Shown: positions 23,303 to 34,320, counted from the first letter of the stretch. The stretch is 64,000 bases of DNA from Hermatobates lingyangjiaoensis (GCA_026182355.1 JAPFBL010000595.1:145049-209048); one strand, 5' to 3'. Translations and numbers: made by a program. The notes: generated by a model from the letters alone, not told the origin.

Positions 23303-24245
23303 GTTACAGCTAGAGAACACAAGAAAAAGGACGAACACTCACGAATCTCGATTATTTCGGCGTCTTGCCGTCTTCAGGAGAGTAGAAAGAAAGAAAATAA
23401 AATAAAAGGAGAAAGAATGAAGGAACGGAGACGTAAATGCGTCCACTGGCCGATGTAAACTGGCGCGATACAATGACACGCAGTGCAGCCACCTTACCAA
23501 CGTGAACCAGTGTAGGCTGTGAGTTAAAAAAATTATAAAAGTGATATTTAAGTAAAAGGGAGGAGAAAAGTAAAAAAGAGAAAGGAAAGGAAAAAAACAT
23601 AAAACTAACTAAAATTAAACGAGAAAAAAAAAATAAAAAAAATAAATAAATAAATGAATAAATAAATAAAAATAAAATAAAAAAATCATCTGATTAAATT
23701 TAGACCAGGGGAATTTCTTGCACCCAATAACCAAATGAAGGCTTCCTCAGAAGCCCTTAGAGTGGTCTGGGTGTCATCATTTGAGAGTTTTCTTAATATT
23801 TTAACCCTGAAGCAATCGTTGAAGGGAAGGTTATGGAGATTGGCGTGGGTGGCAACAGGCAGCTGCTTGCGTTGACCAACGGATGACCTGTGACCATTCA
23901 TACGGAGGCTAAGTGACGTGGAAGTCAGGCCCACGTAGAATGAGTCACATTGTGTGCAGTCCAGACGATAAACACAATTGCTGGAAGTGCAAGAACTAGC
24001 AAAGGAGAGAGGGTATGAATGGTTGTTCACTGTCGAAATGAAATGGCTGTCAGGATTGATGATGGGACAGGTGAGGCATTTCCTTCTGCCACATTGCTTT
24101 GTGCCAAAAGTGTCAGGTGCAGGCCTGGAGCGTTTAAAACTTCTATGGGAGAAGATATTGCCCAGAGTGGGGGGTCGTCTAAAGGAAATCCGGGGTGATT
24201 TGGTGAAAATATTGGAAGTGGTCGGAGAGGATGACAGGAGAGGAG
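23300..24245 (-). pseudogene. PLE-B endonuclease fragment with its 3' end
   Basis: The minus-strand frame 23686-24300 (204 codons; codons upstream of about 24245 run into (TA)n) shows a cysteine cluster (CGRRKCLTC) and then a GIY-YIG domain: VYRLDCTQCDSFYVGLTSTS with two cysteines between the motifs, LRMNGHRS, and ASEEAFIW as candidate metal ligand region. The nuclease domain of PLEs makes the target nick. Downstream on the same strand come about 300 bp of 3' sequence, an intact hammerhead (23346-23381) and a (TA)n tract, so coding and ribozyme parts belong to one element. RT is absent: the copy is 5' truncated at (TA)n near 24245. Confidence 0.75.
23346..23381 (-). ncRNA. Hammerhead ribozyme, PLE-B type, intact
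   Basis: Minus strand: TCTC, CTGAAGA, extra C, stem II GGC-AAGAC-GCC, GAAA, TAAT, cleavage-site C, GAGA fully paired with TCTC. All core residues are canonical and the cleavage triplet is AUC. Confidence 0.8.
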
Positions 24246-24265
24246 ATATATATATATATATATAT

Positions 24266-24412
24266 AGTTTATCGGGACTCGGCCAGTTCTTCAGGTTCAA
24301 ATTAAACTCTCATTGCCAACGTGTTGGTCTTTATTTAAAACCTTTTCCATAGGTAGAAGTATAAATTTATACTTCTCAGAAAAACTGACCGAGTCCTGAT
24401 AAACTATAGTTT
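24266..24412. mobile_element. Short palindrome from a decayed PLE terminus
   Basis: AGTTTATCGGGACTCGG at the left and its near-inverse (CCGAGTCCTGATAAACT) at the right enclose CATTGCCAACGTGTTGG and the stem-II-like TTTAAAACC. The expected CTGANGA is not present. Confidence 0.6.
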
Positions 24413-24447
24413 TCTTTCTATTCCATGGTCGATACTTTTATATATTA

Positions 24448-24493
<46 letters not shown>

Positions 24494-24509
24494 CGAAAAT
24501 CCTTTCTAT

Positions 24510-24547
24510 GCCGACGTTTCGATGTATTTGTACATCATCTTCAGGGC
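24510..24547 (-). ncRNA. Hammerhead ribozyme, PLE-C type, intact
   Basis: GCC, CTGAAGA, extra T, stem II GATGTA-CAAA-TACATC, GAAA, CGT, cleavage-site C, GGC. Complete core and stem I. Confidence 0.82.
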
Positions 24548-25146
24548 TAAAATTAGAGTAAGACTATAATACATTTATCAAAAACAATCTACAACTCACA
24601 TAGAGAAATAACACACACTTATGTTAAAACCAACAGATACATACAAAAGTTATTTTATAATCAGAGTTGTTGAGTACCATCTATTTAAAAGTATCAGACA
24701 AAAGGAAATTAGTTTTACCTTGGAAATGTGCTACTGGTTATTTCAGTTACATAAGAATTAATTGGTTATAAATCCGAAAAACACTACTTGTTAATTCATC
24801 TATCATTTCCACAAAACAGGGCGGGTGAACATATGAAGGTTACATGAAGAAATATGTTCTGTTCACCCGCCCTGTTTTGTGGAAATGATAGATGAATTAA
24901 CAAGTAGTGTTTTTCGGATTTATAACCAATTAATTCTTATGTAACTGAAATAACCAGTAGCACACTTTCCAAGGTAAAACTAATTTCCTTTTGTCTGATA
25001 CTTTTAAATAGATGTGTACTCAACAACTCTGATTATAAAATAACCATTTGTATGTATCTGTTGGTTTTAACACAAGTGTGTGTTATTTCTCTATGTGAGT
25101 TGTAGATTGTTTTTGATAAATGTATTATAGTCTTACTCTAATTTTA

Positions 25147-25184
25147 GCCCTGAAGATGATGTACAAATACATCGAAATGTCGGC
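25147..25184 (+). ncRNA. Hammerhead ribozyme, PLE-C type, intact
   Basis: Same structure as 24510-24547 in the opposite orientation. The only change near the core is GAAATGTC for GAAACGTC, which keeps the fold. Confidence 0.82.
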
Positions 25185-25237
25185 CTAGAAAGGAGTTTAT
25201 TTTCTTTTATTTGACCTAGCCCTCAATAACGAAACAG

Positions 25238-25288
<51 letters not shown>

Positions 25289-25335
25289 AAATGTATATAT
25301 AACAGATTCAATAATATATCGACCGTTTGATAGAA

Positions 25336-25530
25336 TAGCTGTGTTCTCTAATCGGGGTTCGGTCAATTTTCCAGGATAAAAAATCAAACTCTCGTTGCCA
25401 ACGTTTCGGTTTTATTTAAAACCTTTTTCATAGGCCTATGAAAAAGGTTTTAAATAAAACCGAAACGTTGGCAACGAGAGTTTGTTTTTTTATCCTGGAA
25501 AATTGACCGAACCCCGATTAGAGAACACAG

Positions 25531-25560
<30 letters not shown>
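25336..25560. mobile_element. Nearly loopless 200-bp palindrome, decayed PLE terminus
   Basis: Arms of about 100 bp (25336-25435 and 25436-25535) meet at TAGGCCTA with no spacer. Each keeps GGTTTTA/TAAAACC, GAAACGTTGGC and a GCC-like stem strand, but the core reads TATGAAAAA, so it is ribozyme-like in layout only. (TA)n follows at 25536-25560. Confidence 0.8.
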
Positions 25561-25564
<4 letters not shown>

Positions 25565-25860
25565 CTGAGGTAATGGACTCTATGGGCATTTTTTTCTTTT
25601 ATGAACGATTGTAAAGCTGTTACAAGCTTGCGTTGCACTGAATGACTGAAATACCAAGAGTGGCCTTTAGATAAAAAGATAAACCAGTTCTAGCAGTCAC
25701 TCAGTGACTGCAAGGCATTCAGGCATTCTTTACCGAGAAGTTTTCATTTAATTTCACCCCACAAAGGCCATTCCTTAAAAAAAATATTCATATTCTAAAT
25801 TTATTCTGTCGTTAATAGTTATTAAAATTAAGGAAGATAGAAGATTTTAAATGTTTAAAC
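25561..25860. other. Sequence with no recognised feature
   Basis: No coding or repeat family recognised between the palindrome and the next microsatellite block. Confidence 0.35.
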
Positions 25861-25862
25861 AA

Positions 25863-25956
<94 letters not shown>
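25863..25956. repeat. Compound microsatellite (TATC)n(TC)n(TA)n
   Basis: Three adjoining simple repeats that directly border the left end of the large PLE-A palindrome. Confidence 0.9.
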
Positions 25957-25960
<4 letters not shown>

Positions 25961-27831
25961 CAAACCACAATAAGAAATGGGAAAACAAGACTAAGATCTT
26001 TCAACCGTAACAAGCGGTCTTCGTCAGAGTCAAAAACCCAACTGAACACTAGATGCAGAAAACATCTGGTGAGGAGTTGAGAAGAGTGGGAGGGAAGAGT
26101 GGTATTTTAAAAGGGTGAAAGCACAGGAAAGGACTAATGTCCAGAAAGGGATGTTTGGGGAAACAAAGGAGTACAGTAAGAAAAAGTAAAAAAAACTATC
26201 CGCTAGCTGTCAACCCTCTTTGAAGAGGCTATTGCCCTCGTGACGAAAGTATCAAGTTTGAAGAGACCGTTACTAATGTTTATAATATTAGATCTATTAA
26301 ATTTAATTAGAGACGATTCAATAATATTTCTTAACAACATTGATTTTTCATAGGTAATAAATTTAGCTCCTGTCCAATCAATATGATGATTTTCATTTTT
26401 TATATGCAAGAATAAGGCACTACTGTTTTCCTGTCTACTTACGTTATATTGGTGTTGTTTTACACGTGTTTTTAATGATTTACCAGTTTGACCAATATAA
26501 ATTTTATGGCAATTTTTTGCACGGAATTTTATAAATACCAGCGGACTCCAATTCGCTTGGAGAGTTTTTTATTAACATATTACCCACGTTATTGCGATTA
26601 GAAAACACTATATTAAAATCAAGTTGTTTGGCTAATCTTGGAAGGGGGTCCAATGATTCGTGGTATGGCAAAACTATAGAATTTGATAATAAAAGGGGCT
26701 CTTTTGAAGTATTAGAGAAAGTTTTTTTAGCACCCTTCAAAGCTAAATCGATATAAGAAGAGGGGTATTTTAATGAAAGGGCAATTGACCTAATGTTATT
26801 AATCTCTTCATTAAGAAATTCTGGAGAGGAAACTCTTAAGGCTCTCAAAAACATATTTCTAAAAACAGAAATTTTAACATTTTTTGGATGCGATGAATAA
26901 AAATGAACGTATGCAAGTACATTCGTAGGTTTTCTATATACACTAAAGCGTAACTCATTAGGTAACCTATGGATCAGGACATCTAAGAAGGGCAAATTAC
27001 CACTTATTTCTTCTTCCATTGTGAATTTGATTGTCGGCACTAATGAATTCAATTTTGTTAGGAAATCAACTTTATTTAAAGAATTGGGACAAATGCAAAG
27101 AATATCGTCAACATATCTATACCATTTAACATTTTTGGGCAAAATTGAGCTTAACATTTTACTCTCAAAAAACTCCATATATAAATTACTTAGGAGGGGG
27201 GATAAACAGTTACCCATAGCAAGACCAAATTTTTGTATATAATAATTATTTTCAAATTGAAAATGACAATCTACCACACATAACTTAATTAACTCTATTA
27301 TAGTGGTAGATGGAAGGGGAAGGGAATAATTAATTAATTCCTCCTGGAGTAAGCTCAACAGATCAGTTACTGGTACATTCGTAAAAAGAGACTTCACATC
27401 GAAACTGATTAATCTATAATTTTTGTTCATGTTGACACTTTTTAATTTTTTAATTAAATCTACATTGTTTTTTATATGGCTGCCTGAAATTTTTCCAATT
27501 AAGGGGCTTAAAATACTTACTAACCATTTGGACAAGCCATATGATGCCGAACCAACCGAACTCACAATTAAACGTATTGGGTAATTATCTTTATGTGTCT
27601 TGATCAACCCGTACATATATGGCAAAGAAGGGGATTTTGATATAAATTTAGTAATAAGTTCGGGTTGATTTTTTAAGATAGTTTTAATTTTTTTATTAAA
27701 TGAACTATTGACCCTTTCCAAAGGATTAGACCTTAACTTTTTATACACATTTTCATCATTTAGCATATTCTCTATTTTATCGACGTAATCTTTTTTATTT
27801 AATATTACTGTTACTTTAGATCTAAATCTAT
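25957..27831 (-). pseudogene. PLE-A reverse transcriptase/endonuclease, left arm
   Basis: Minus-strand frame with Penelope-type reverse transcriptase. In the 420-codon piece 26504-27766, PYMYGLIKTHK is at residues 49-59, motif A SFDVKSLFTNVP at 121-132 (Asp 123), motif B GLAMGNCLSP at 181-190 and motif C YVDD at 218-221. The frame remains open upstream of the first ATG (VTVILNKKDYVDKIEN, a usual PLE block), so the copy is 5' truncated at the junction and that ATG is not the true start. A one-base excess in an A run (T run at 26513-26518) shifts the frame just before the GIY-YIG domain, which continues at 26203-26409. The 3' end holds an intact hammerhead (25991-26033) and stops at the compound microsatellite. 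Confidence 0.9.
25991..26033 (-). ncRNA. Hammerhead ribozyme, PLE-A type, intact
   Basis: Minus strand: GACT (stem I), CTGACGA, extra A, stem II GACCG-CTTGTTA-CGGTT (one G-U pair), GAAA, the palindrome AGATCT shared with the last A of GAAA, cleavage-site T, then AGTC pairing with GACT. An outer GGG/CCC helix flanks a U-rich internal loop of stem I. Confidence 0.82.
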
Positions 27832-29347
27832 GGCATCATATGGCTTGTCCAAATGGTTAGTAAGTATTTTAAGCCCCTTAATTGGAAAAATTTCAGGCAG
27901 CCATATAAAAAACAATGTAGATTTAATTAAAAAATTAAAAAGTGTCAACATGAACAAAAATTATAGATTAATCAGTTTCGATGTGAAGTCTCTTTTTACG
28001 AATGTACCAGTAACTGATCTGTTGAGCTTACTCCAGGAGGAATTAATTAATTATTCCCTTCCCCTTCCATCTACCACTATAATAGAGTTAATTAAGTTAT
28101 GTGTGGTAGATTGTCATTTTCAATTTGAAAATAATTATTATATACAAAAATTTGGTCTTGCTATGGGTAACTGTTTATCCCCCCTCCTAAGTAATTTATA
28201 TATGGAGTTTTTTGAGAGTAAAATGTTAAGCTCAATTTTGCCCAAAAATGTTAAATGGTATAGATATGTTGACGATATTCTTTGCATTTGTCCCAATTCT
28301 TTAAATAAAGTTGATTTCCTAACAAAATTGAATTCATTAGTGCCGACAATCAAATTCACAATGGAAGAAGAAATAAGTGGTAATTTGCCCTTCTTAGATG
28401 TCCTGATCCATAGGTTACCTAATGAGTTACGCTTTAGTGTATATAGAAAACCTACGAATGTACTTGCATACGTTCATTTTTATTCATCGCATCCAAAAAA
28501 ATGTTAAAATTTCTGTTTTTAGAAATATGTTTTTGAGAGCCTTAAGAGTTTCCTCTCCAGAATTTCTAATGAAGAGATTAATAACATTAGGTCAATTGCC
28601 CTTTCATTAAAATACCCCTCTTCTTATATCGATTTAGCTTTGAAGGGTGCTAAAAAAACTTTCTCTAATACTTCAAAAGAGCCCCTTTTATTATCAAATT
28701 CTATAGTTTTGCCATACCACGAATCATTGGACCCCCTTCCAAGATTAGCCAAACAACTTGATTTTAATATAGTGTTTTCTAATCGCAATAACGTGGGTAA
28801 TATGTTAATAAAAAACTCTCCAAGCGAATTGGAGTCCGCTGGTATTTATAAAATTCCGTGCAAAAATTGCCATAAAATTTATATTGGTCAAACTGGTAAA
28901 TCATTAAAAACACGTGTAAAACAACACCAATATAACGTAAGTAGACAGGAAAACAGTAGTGCCTTATTCTTGCATATAAAAAATGAAAATCATCATATTG
29001 ATTGGACAGGAGCTAAATTTATTACCTATGAAAAATCAATGTTGTTAAGAAATATTATTGAATCGTCTCTAATTAAATTTAATAGATCTAATATTATAAA
29101 CATTAGTAACGGTCTCTTCAAACTTGATACTTTCGTCACGAGGGCAATAGCCTCTTCAAAGAGGGTTGACAGCTAGCGGATAGTTTTTTTTACTTTTTCT
29201 TACTGTACTCCTTTGTTTCCCCAAACATCCCTTTCTGGACATTAGTCCTTTCCTGTGCTTTCACCCTTTTAAAATACCACTCTTCCCTCCCACTCTTCTC
29301 AACTCCTCACCAGATGTTTTCTGCATCTAGTGTTCAGTTGGGTTTTT

Positions 29348-29390
29348 GACTCTGACGAAGACCGCTTGTTACGGTTGAAAGATCTTAGTC
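29348..29390 (+). ncRNA. Hammerhead ribozyme, PLE-A type, intact
   Basis: Identical in structure to 25991-26033, opposite orientation; closes the right end of the large PLE-A palindrome. Confidence 0.82.
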
Positions 29391-29437
29391 TTGTTTTCCC
29401 ATTTCTTATTGTGGTTTGATCATTGATTGTTGTTTCA

Positions 29438-29458
29438 CGTGTTTATGTGAAATCTTTT
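29438..29458 (+). promoter_or_regulatory. PLE-A terminal hairpin
   Basis: TTTCAC and GTGAAA can pair across an 8-nt loop about 10 nt before the 3' end and the (TA)n tract. The same hairpin is kept near 15465, 41402, 42403, 49058, 60176, 61640 and, inverted, 21107. A role in recognition of the RNA 3' end by the element's RT is an inference. Confidence 0.45.
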
Positions 29459-29520
29459 TATATATATATATATATATATATATTATTTGTTTTCCTTATT
29501 TTGACCACATATCTTTAACA

Positions 29521-29840
29521 CTTTTTACTTTACTATAAGTAAAGTATAGTGATCGTGAACAAATTTGATCTGGAGATTTTGACGGAATTACATGTTTTGA
29601 GGTCCCAGAAGTCGTTTTATGAAGTTTTTTCGATGATGTCTGTGTGTGTGTGGGTGGGTGGGTGAGTGGGTGGGTGGGTGGGTTCGTCGGTAATAATCTA
29701 ATGGCATAAGACTAATAATCATATCCCATTTAGATGTTTACTTTATACTTAAATGAGACGTTGTATATTATATACTCAAGAAATTTGATATTAAGTTACT
29801 TATAGTAAAGTTGAGTGTAAGCCATACCAGATTTTTTTTT
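29521..29840. mobile_element. Short derivative of the 17.2-18.8 kb element
   Basis: Begins TTTACTTTACTATAAGTAAAG and ends ACTTATAGTAAAGT, the same ends as 17186-18834. Internal sequence joins GATGATGTCTGTGTG and a GGTGG repeat directly to ATATCCCATTTAGATG, deleting over 1.3 kb. Non-autonomous. Confidence 0.65.
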
Positions 29841-29929
29841 ATTATTTTATATTTTTTATTCCAACATGCTCCACTGTGTATTACATGCATCATCGTCAAA
29901 TTGTACGCAATACTTCTTTCATTAACACT

Positions 29930-30065
29930 CCAAAATACTATTATACTTAAATACTTTAGTATTTAAATACCAAATACTAAACTAAACTAAATAATAAACT
30001 AACTAAACTAAACTAATACTAAACTAAATACTAAAGAGTATTTAACACTTTAGTGTTAAATACTC
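29930..30065. repeat. Low-complexity ACTAAA repeat
   Basis: Irregular repeats of AAACTAA and AATACTAA with a partial inverse at 30040-30065. Confidence 0.6.
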
Positions 30066-30079
30066 TTTAACTCTATTTC

Positions 30080-30420
30080 CCTTTTTAACGAGGTTTGGTC
30101 TAGCTTCAAAAATACAACACATTTCGTCTATATTTGTAAACATCTTCAGGCTACATCAATACAAAATTTAATTACAATAACATGAAAAGATTATATTACA
30201 TTATTTAATTAATATATATAATTACCTTGGTGCTTTACCTTACCTTGCAATAGAAAAATACTAAGGTAATTATGTATAATAATTGAATAATATAATTAAT
30301 TTACGTGTTATTGTAATTAAATTTTGTATTAATGTAGCCCTGAAGATGTCTACAAATATAGACGAAACATCGACTTAAAGTTGTTGTATTTTTGAAGTTA
30401 GACCAAACCTCGATAAAAAG
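30080..30420. mobile_element. PLE-C palindrome with two hammerheads
   Basis: Arms of about 150 bp run from CGAGGTTTGGTCTA at the left to its inverse at the right; TA-rich centre near 30215. The left hammerhead (30115-30142 minus) lacks a good cleavage region (GAAATGTG). The right one (30337-30374 plus) has the complete core CTGAAGA, stem II GTCTA/TAGAC, GAAA and CATC, with one mismatch in stem I (C/A). Confidence 0.75.
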
Positions 30421-30696
30421 AAAAATAGTATATTATTTTATTAAACAGAAATTTTTATATTTTTTTTTTATTTGTACATGTAGCACATACGTGTACTTTG
30501 ATGTTTTATTTCAATTACTTTTCATGCAACTGTGATTTCTTGTCTGTTGCCTCCCTGGTCTCTAGCATGTGACAACTAAAATATAGAATTAGAAAAAAAA
30601 CGCGATATAAAAACAAAACTGCGTAATTTGGCTTCAATATATCCACCATCAATATTATTGTTGTTTTTTCCCTAAGCGAACAGCAATAACTTAGAT

Positions 30697-31389
30697 CAGA
30701 GGTTCCCAAAGTGGGTTCTGCGGAACCCAGGGGTTCCTTAACGGACAGTCTGGGGTTCCGTAAAAAACATTTAGTAAAAATATTATTCAAAAAATTTTTT
30801 TTTTGTGGATATGGATTTATCCTATATTTCTTGTGAATCGTGAAACCGAATAATTTTTATATCTACATATACCCATAAGTAGAAGTGGTCAAAATTTTAT
30901 TCATATTTTGGATGAATCACTAGTCAGTTTTTGGAACTTCCAAAAATTCCCGAATTTCCTGCTATTGCAAAAGTAGCACTTCACACATTGCTGCCATTTC
31001 CCACTACCTACTTATGTGAAACTGGATTTTCGTTTCAAACTACCATAGAAAGCAAATACCGAAGTAGACTTAATACTGGGGCTAACTTGAGAATCAAACT
31101 CTCAACTATAAAGCCAAAAATGATTACAAAACAAACTCTGTGTTAAAATTGCTAGTAATTATATTTTATGTGTTATGCACTTGTGGAAAATATCAGAAAT
31201 TAAAATTTTTTCGAAAAATTCACATTGCAGTAATATTACTTTTTAATTGTTTTAACATACATACTATTTATACAAGCGTATGAAAATATTTATATTATGA
31301 TTGTATAAAATCATTAGAATCTGGGGTTCTTGGGAAAGTTACTGGAACCAAAAAAGGATTCCGCGTCGAAAAAAGTTTGAACAACTCTG
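30697..31389 (+). mobile_element. hAT element remnant with transposase C-terminus
   Basis: Starts CAGAGGTTCCCAAA and ends in the inverse of CAGAGTTGTTCAAA, flanked by the 8-bp duplication ACTTAGAT/AGTTAGAT (30689-30696, 31390-31397; one mismatch), the hAT signature. The 71-codon frame 30931-31146 reads LPFPTTYLCETGFSFQTTI followed by ESKYRSRL and IKLSTIKP, the dimerisation region at the C-terminus of hAT/ZBED-type transposases. The DDE part is lost, so the copy is dead. Confidence 0.85.
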
Positions 31390-31404
31390 AGTTAGATTAT
31401 AAGT

Positions 31405-31690
31405 TAGAATAGTGGGAGTTTTACAAGAGATCACACGTAGGCCTAACATTGGCCCTTTGTGATGCCATACAATGAACATTCTACTTTGGGAGTTCTAAAT
31501 TTTGACTAACTCAATTATATTAACAGTAGGGGCTACTCAGAGTAGGACCGAAGGCTGAACTTATTCTCTGATGGACGATGAGGTCAGATTTATTCTCTTA
31601 TGTATAAAAAATCGAGGGCCAGAGCGGGTATTGAACCCCGGACCTTCCTGTCCAGAGACGAGCACGTTACCACTGTGGTAACCTGGTTGT
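31405..31690 (-). mobile_element. tRNA-SINE copy, tail lost
   Basis: Minus-sense copy of the SINE. From the head: GGTAACGTGCTCGTC-like A-box side, AATACCCG near the B box, body, then CACAAAGGGCCAATG and CTACGTGTG-type tail. The telomere-like AACCT repeats are missing. More diverged than the next copy. Confidence 0.7.
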
Positions 31691-31770
31691 TACAATAATA
31701 AGGTTTTCACCTTTAATTTTGTATTAGTGGTTGAATGTTTGGCTCATTTGTTATTTGGTACCCATGTTAG

Positions 31771-32104
31771 CTTAGGTTAGGTTAGGTTAGGTTGCAGTGG
31801 TAGTCCCACAAGGGAACACACGTAGGCCGAGAATTGGCCCTTTGTGATCCTAGAGAGTGAAGATTGATTCTACAGTGAGAGTCCTAAATTTTGCCTAACT
31901 CAAGTGTATTTAGAGTAGGGATCTTTATTGAGTACCTGGCATCGTACAGGCTCGGGACCGACGGTTGAACGTCCTTCTCCGAGGGACGACGCGCTCAGAT
32001 TTATTCACCTCCCGCATGAATAAATCGAGGGCCAAGTGGGGATCGAACCACGGTCCTATCAGTTCAGAGGTGAGTACGTTAACCACTGAGCTAACCTGGC
32101 CCCC
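31771..32104 (-). mobile_element. tRNA-SINE, full length with duplication
   Basis: Minus-sense, from the tRNA-like head at 32104 (inverse of CCAGGTTAGCTCAGTGGTTA and GGTTCGATCCC, A and B boxes) through the body to the shared LINE-like tail and (AACCT)n at 31772-31793. Flanked by TGGTACCCATGTTAG / TGGTACCCATTTTAG (31756-31770, 32105-32119), a 15-bp target duplication with one mismatch. Confidence 0.85.
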
Positions 32105-32184
32105 TGGTACCCATTTTAGTTGTAAATTATACAGCATAACTGTTTTAATTCTATTAGACTATTCTATTCTACAGGACTGGAATC

Positions 32185-32320
32185 TAGCTTCAGCCTTTCG
32201 TAAGTATATTACTGTTGCAGTACTTAACAAATACCTGACATACCATAGTACAGGCTTGGGACGGACAGCTGCACATCCTCTCCGAAGGACGGATTGTACC
32301 GGACGGATTTTCAATAATTT
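32185..32320 (-). mobile_element. SINE fragment
   Basis: Contains TACCTGACATACCATAG...CAGGCTTGGGACGGACAG and CCTCTCCGAAGGACG, the middle of the SINE body in minus sense. Head and tail absent. A further 25-30 bp head-like piece (GGTAGCCCAGTGGCTTGCG) is at 32433-32451. Confidence 0.55.
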
Positions 32321-32556
32321 TTTGATAAAATAGGATCATGAATCAATTGAAGCTAGAAACCAACAGTACTAAAGACAAGCGTGCTATATGCTAGACCATG
32401 CTTGCATAACATAATAATGTCAGGGTAGCCCAGTGGCTTGCGTGCTCATTTTTACTTTTTATATTATATTTTTTATATCAATAAATAATATATTCTATTG
32501 TCACCTAGTGTAGCTCTATCTTTGCTTTAGTTTTCTAATTAACTAAAATTTCAAAC

Positions 32557-33099
32557 CGGTGACGTGGCAACTATTTTACCGCCCTGGTTGGTCGTTAGAT
32601 TTGCTCCTCTTGCTTGCCATTTATAATTCGTTAATATTCAAAACTCTAAATTTATTGATTGGAATTACAATCAATGATCTAATTTTGGACTGCTGTGATT
32701 AGTCCCAAACTTATATCTTATTACAGTACAGTGCACATGTACAGCCATCATCAAAGGAAACTAAAGATTTTTCAAACAAAAACGCATAATTCAAATAAAT
32801 AAAAAATTGTTAAATTTAATTTAATGGCTACTCAAATAAATATAATAAATCTTCACCCCAATTAAAAAAAAAACTAATTTTGAACAATTTAAAATACATT
32901 TATTTCTAATTTGCAAATATTACAGTAGAAAATGTTTGAAAACAGTATTAGACAAATAAAACCAAAACAATTACGACCTTAAAAACTTATTTTGGTATAA
33001 ATTTTCAAAATGTTTGTTTGCTTTTTATTATTATTTTTTTTCTATTTTTAACCCTCTTTAAAATGCCACCCCCTGGCACGTACTACCCCCACGCCACTG
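32557..33099. mobile_element. hAT-like MITE, copy 2, complete
   Basis: 543 bp flanked by the perfect 8-bp duplication TTTCAAAC (32549-32556, 33100-33107). Ends are CGGTGACGTGG and the inverse of CAGTGGCGTGG. The body from 32645 matches 14865-15312. No coding capacity. The 8-bp duplication points to hAT. Confidence 0.75.
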
Positions 33100-33214
33100 T
33101 TTCAAACTTCTGATCAAATACTTACCTTGAAATATATTTTATAAATAAAAACTCTTTTAGTTATTTATAATATTGATATAGCTTCTCGATTCTTAATACT
33201 GATTCTTATAATTT

Positions 33215-34007
33215 TTTTTTTAATTTTTATTTCTTTAAAGTCACAACACTGTGAGTTTACATTACCAGTGACACTGATAACACAGATGTAGGAGGGAACA
33301 CAGGAGGGAAGAAGCAATCCAGTGACTACACTTCCTGGCGTGGGTCTAAGTAGAAAAAAGAAAAAAAAATCACTTAGAACAGTTCATAGTAATAAGTCTC
33401 TTGGCCACATCCTCTTCAGACGTCTTATGGGATATCCTGGAATGCTTGTGGAGGATATTGTTAGGATTAAGGGATTGCTATTTTTTGGTAGTTTTTTGTT
33501 AAACTCTTTATAGCGGGATATTGCTGAACTGTTGGGAACTTCAGGTCGGAATAAATTGTTTAGTTCGGTATATAGTAGGGACAATGAAGAATTTTTTCGA
33601 AGGATTTTGGTTTGAAGGGTTTGTATTCTCTGAGAATTAGTTTTCTTTGTTGTTCCCCATATCTCAATGCCGTATGCCCCAAAAGGCATAATCACAGTTC
33701 TTTAAAGTAATAGTTTGTTGTGAGTCGTTAATTTTGATCGTAGATCCATTAAGTGTAGTAAAAGTTTATACCGTCTCTATTGTTCTGTTCGTTTGATTTT
33801 TGTATGTGGAGCCCAAGTAAGTCGTCTATCAAGGTGTAGTCCTAAGTATTTGGCGGTTGTAGCTTGAGGGATCGGAATATGGTTAAGGAAGACTGGAGAA
33901 CACGTATATGGCCGCAACGTTAATGTTACGTGAACACTTTTCTGTTCGTTAATGCGTATTTTCCAAAACCACTTCAACCATTACTCTATAACGTTTAAGT
34001 GTTGCTG
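33215..34007 (-). pseudogene. Jockey-type LINE, 5' truncated
   Basis: Minus-strand pieces encode the C-terminal part of a Jockey-like ORF2: 33777-33977 reads INEQKSVHVTLTLRPYTC then IPIPQATTAKYLGLHLDRRL, just after the RT palm; 33384-33695 reads GAYGIEIWGTTKK, then IQTLQTKILR and ends in WPRDLLL. A stop and a frameshift near 33700-33776 separate them. An A-rich tail follows at 33215-33230 on the minus strand, after AATAAAA. The perfect 14-bp repeat GATTCTTATAATTT at 33201-33214 and 34008-34021 is the target duplication, so the truncated length (~790 bp) is that of the original insertion. Confidence 0.9.
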
Positions 34008-34074
34008 GATTCTTATAATTTGAAATGAATTCCTTAAGGATTTGATCCAAAGAATATACTACTTCTGACTATAA

Positions 34075-34230
34075 GCTGACGTTTTGCCAAAAATTGTTTA
34101 GCATTTTCAAGGCTAAAATATATATATAATATATATATATTGAAAAACATATATTTGTTTTCACTAATTATGTTTTCAAAAAATTTTGTTTGTCTTGAAA
34201 ATACCAAACAATTTTTGGCGAAACGTCGGC
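34075..34230. mobile_element. Decayed PLE-C-like inverted pair
   Basis: Two inverted termini around a (TA)-rich centre: the left (34071-34113, minus) and right (34185-34225, plus) keep stem II (CCAAA...TTTGG), GAAACGTC (left changed) and GGC, but the core reads TTGAAAA. Confidence 0.65.
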
Positions 34231-34320
34231 TTATAGTCAGAATTAATTAATTCTTTAAAGCAAATCCTTAAAAAAAAAAATTGTGTTATCTATAACCTTT
34301 ATAGTTATGCAACTGTGAGC

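Larger units (their letters stand above)
24455..25285. mobile_element. PLE-C palindrome between (TA)n tracts
   Basis: Arms 24497-24843 and 24850-25210 are inverted copies with few differences (for example one base in the CCGACGTTTC block). The centre is near 24845, between two copies of GGGCGGGTGAAC. Long (TA)n tracts flank the element (24455-24489 and 25239-25282). Each arm ends in an intact hammerhead pointing outward. No coding frame remains, so this is an internally deleted PLE-C. Confidence 0.85.
27832..29458 (+). pseudogene. PLE-A reverse transcriptase/endonuclease, right arm
   Basis: Inverted, nearly identical copy of the left arm, starting later in the protein (at SYGLSKW, so motif A, B and YVDD are all present in 27830-28507). 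A one-base excess in the A run at 28495-28501 shifts the frame. The protein resumes at about 28510 and 28640-29176, where the endonuclease is intact: GIY, two cysteines four and seven residues later (IPCKNC), YIG, TRVKQHQ, NIIESSLI. The 3' region carries an intact hammerhead and the terminal hairpin TTTCAC...GTGAAA before (TA)n. Each arm has one frameshift, at different places. No intact ORF remains. Confidence 0.9.
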
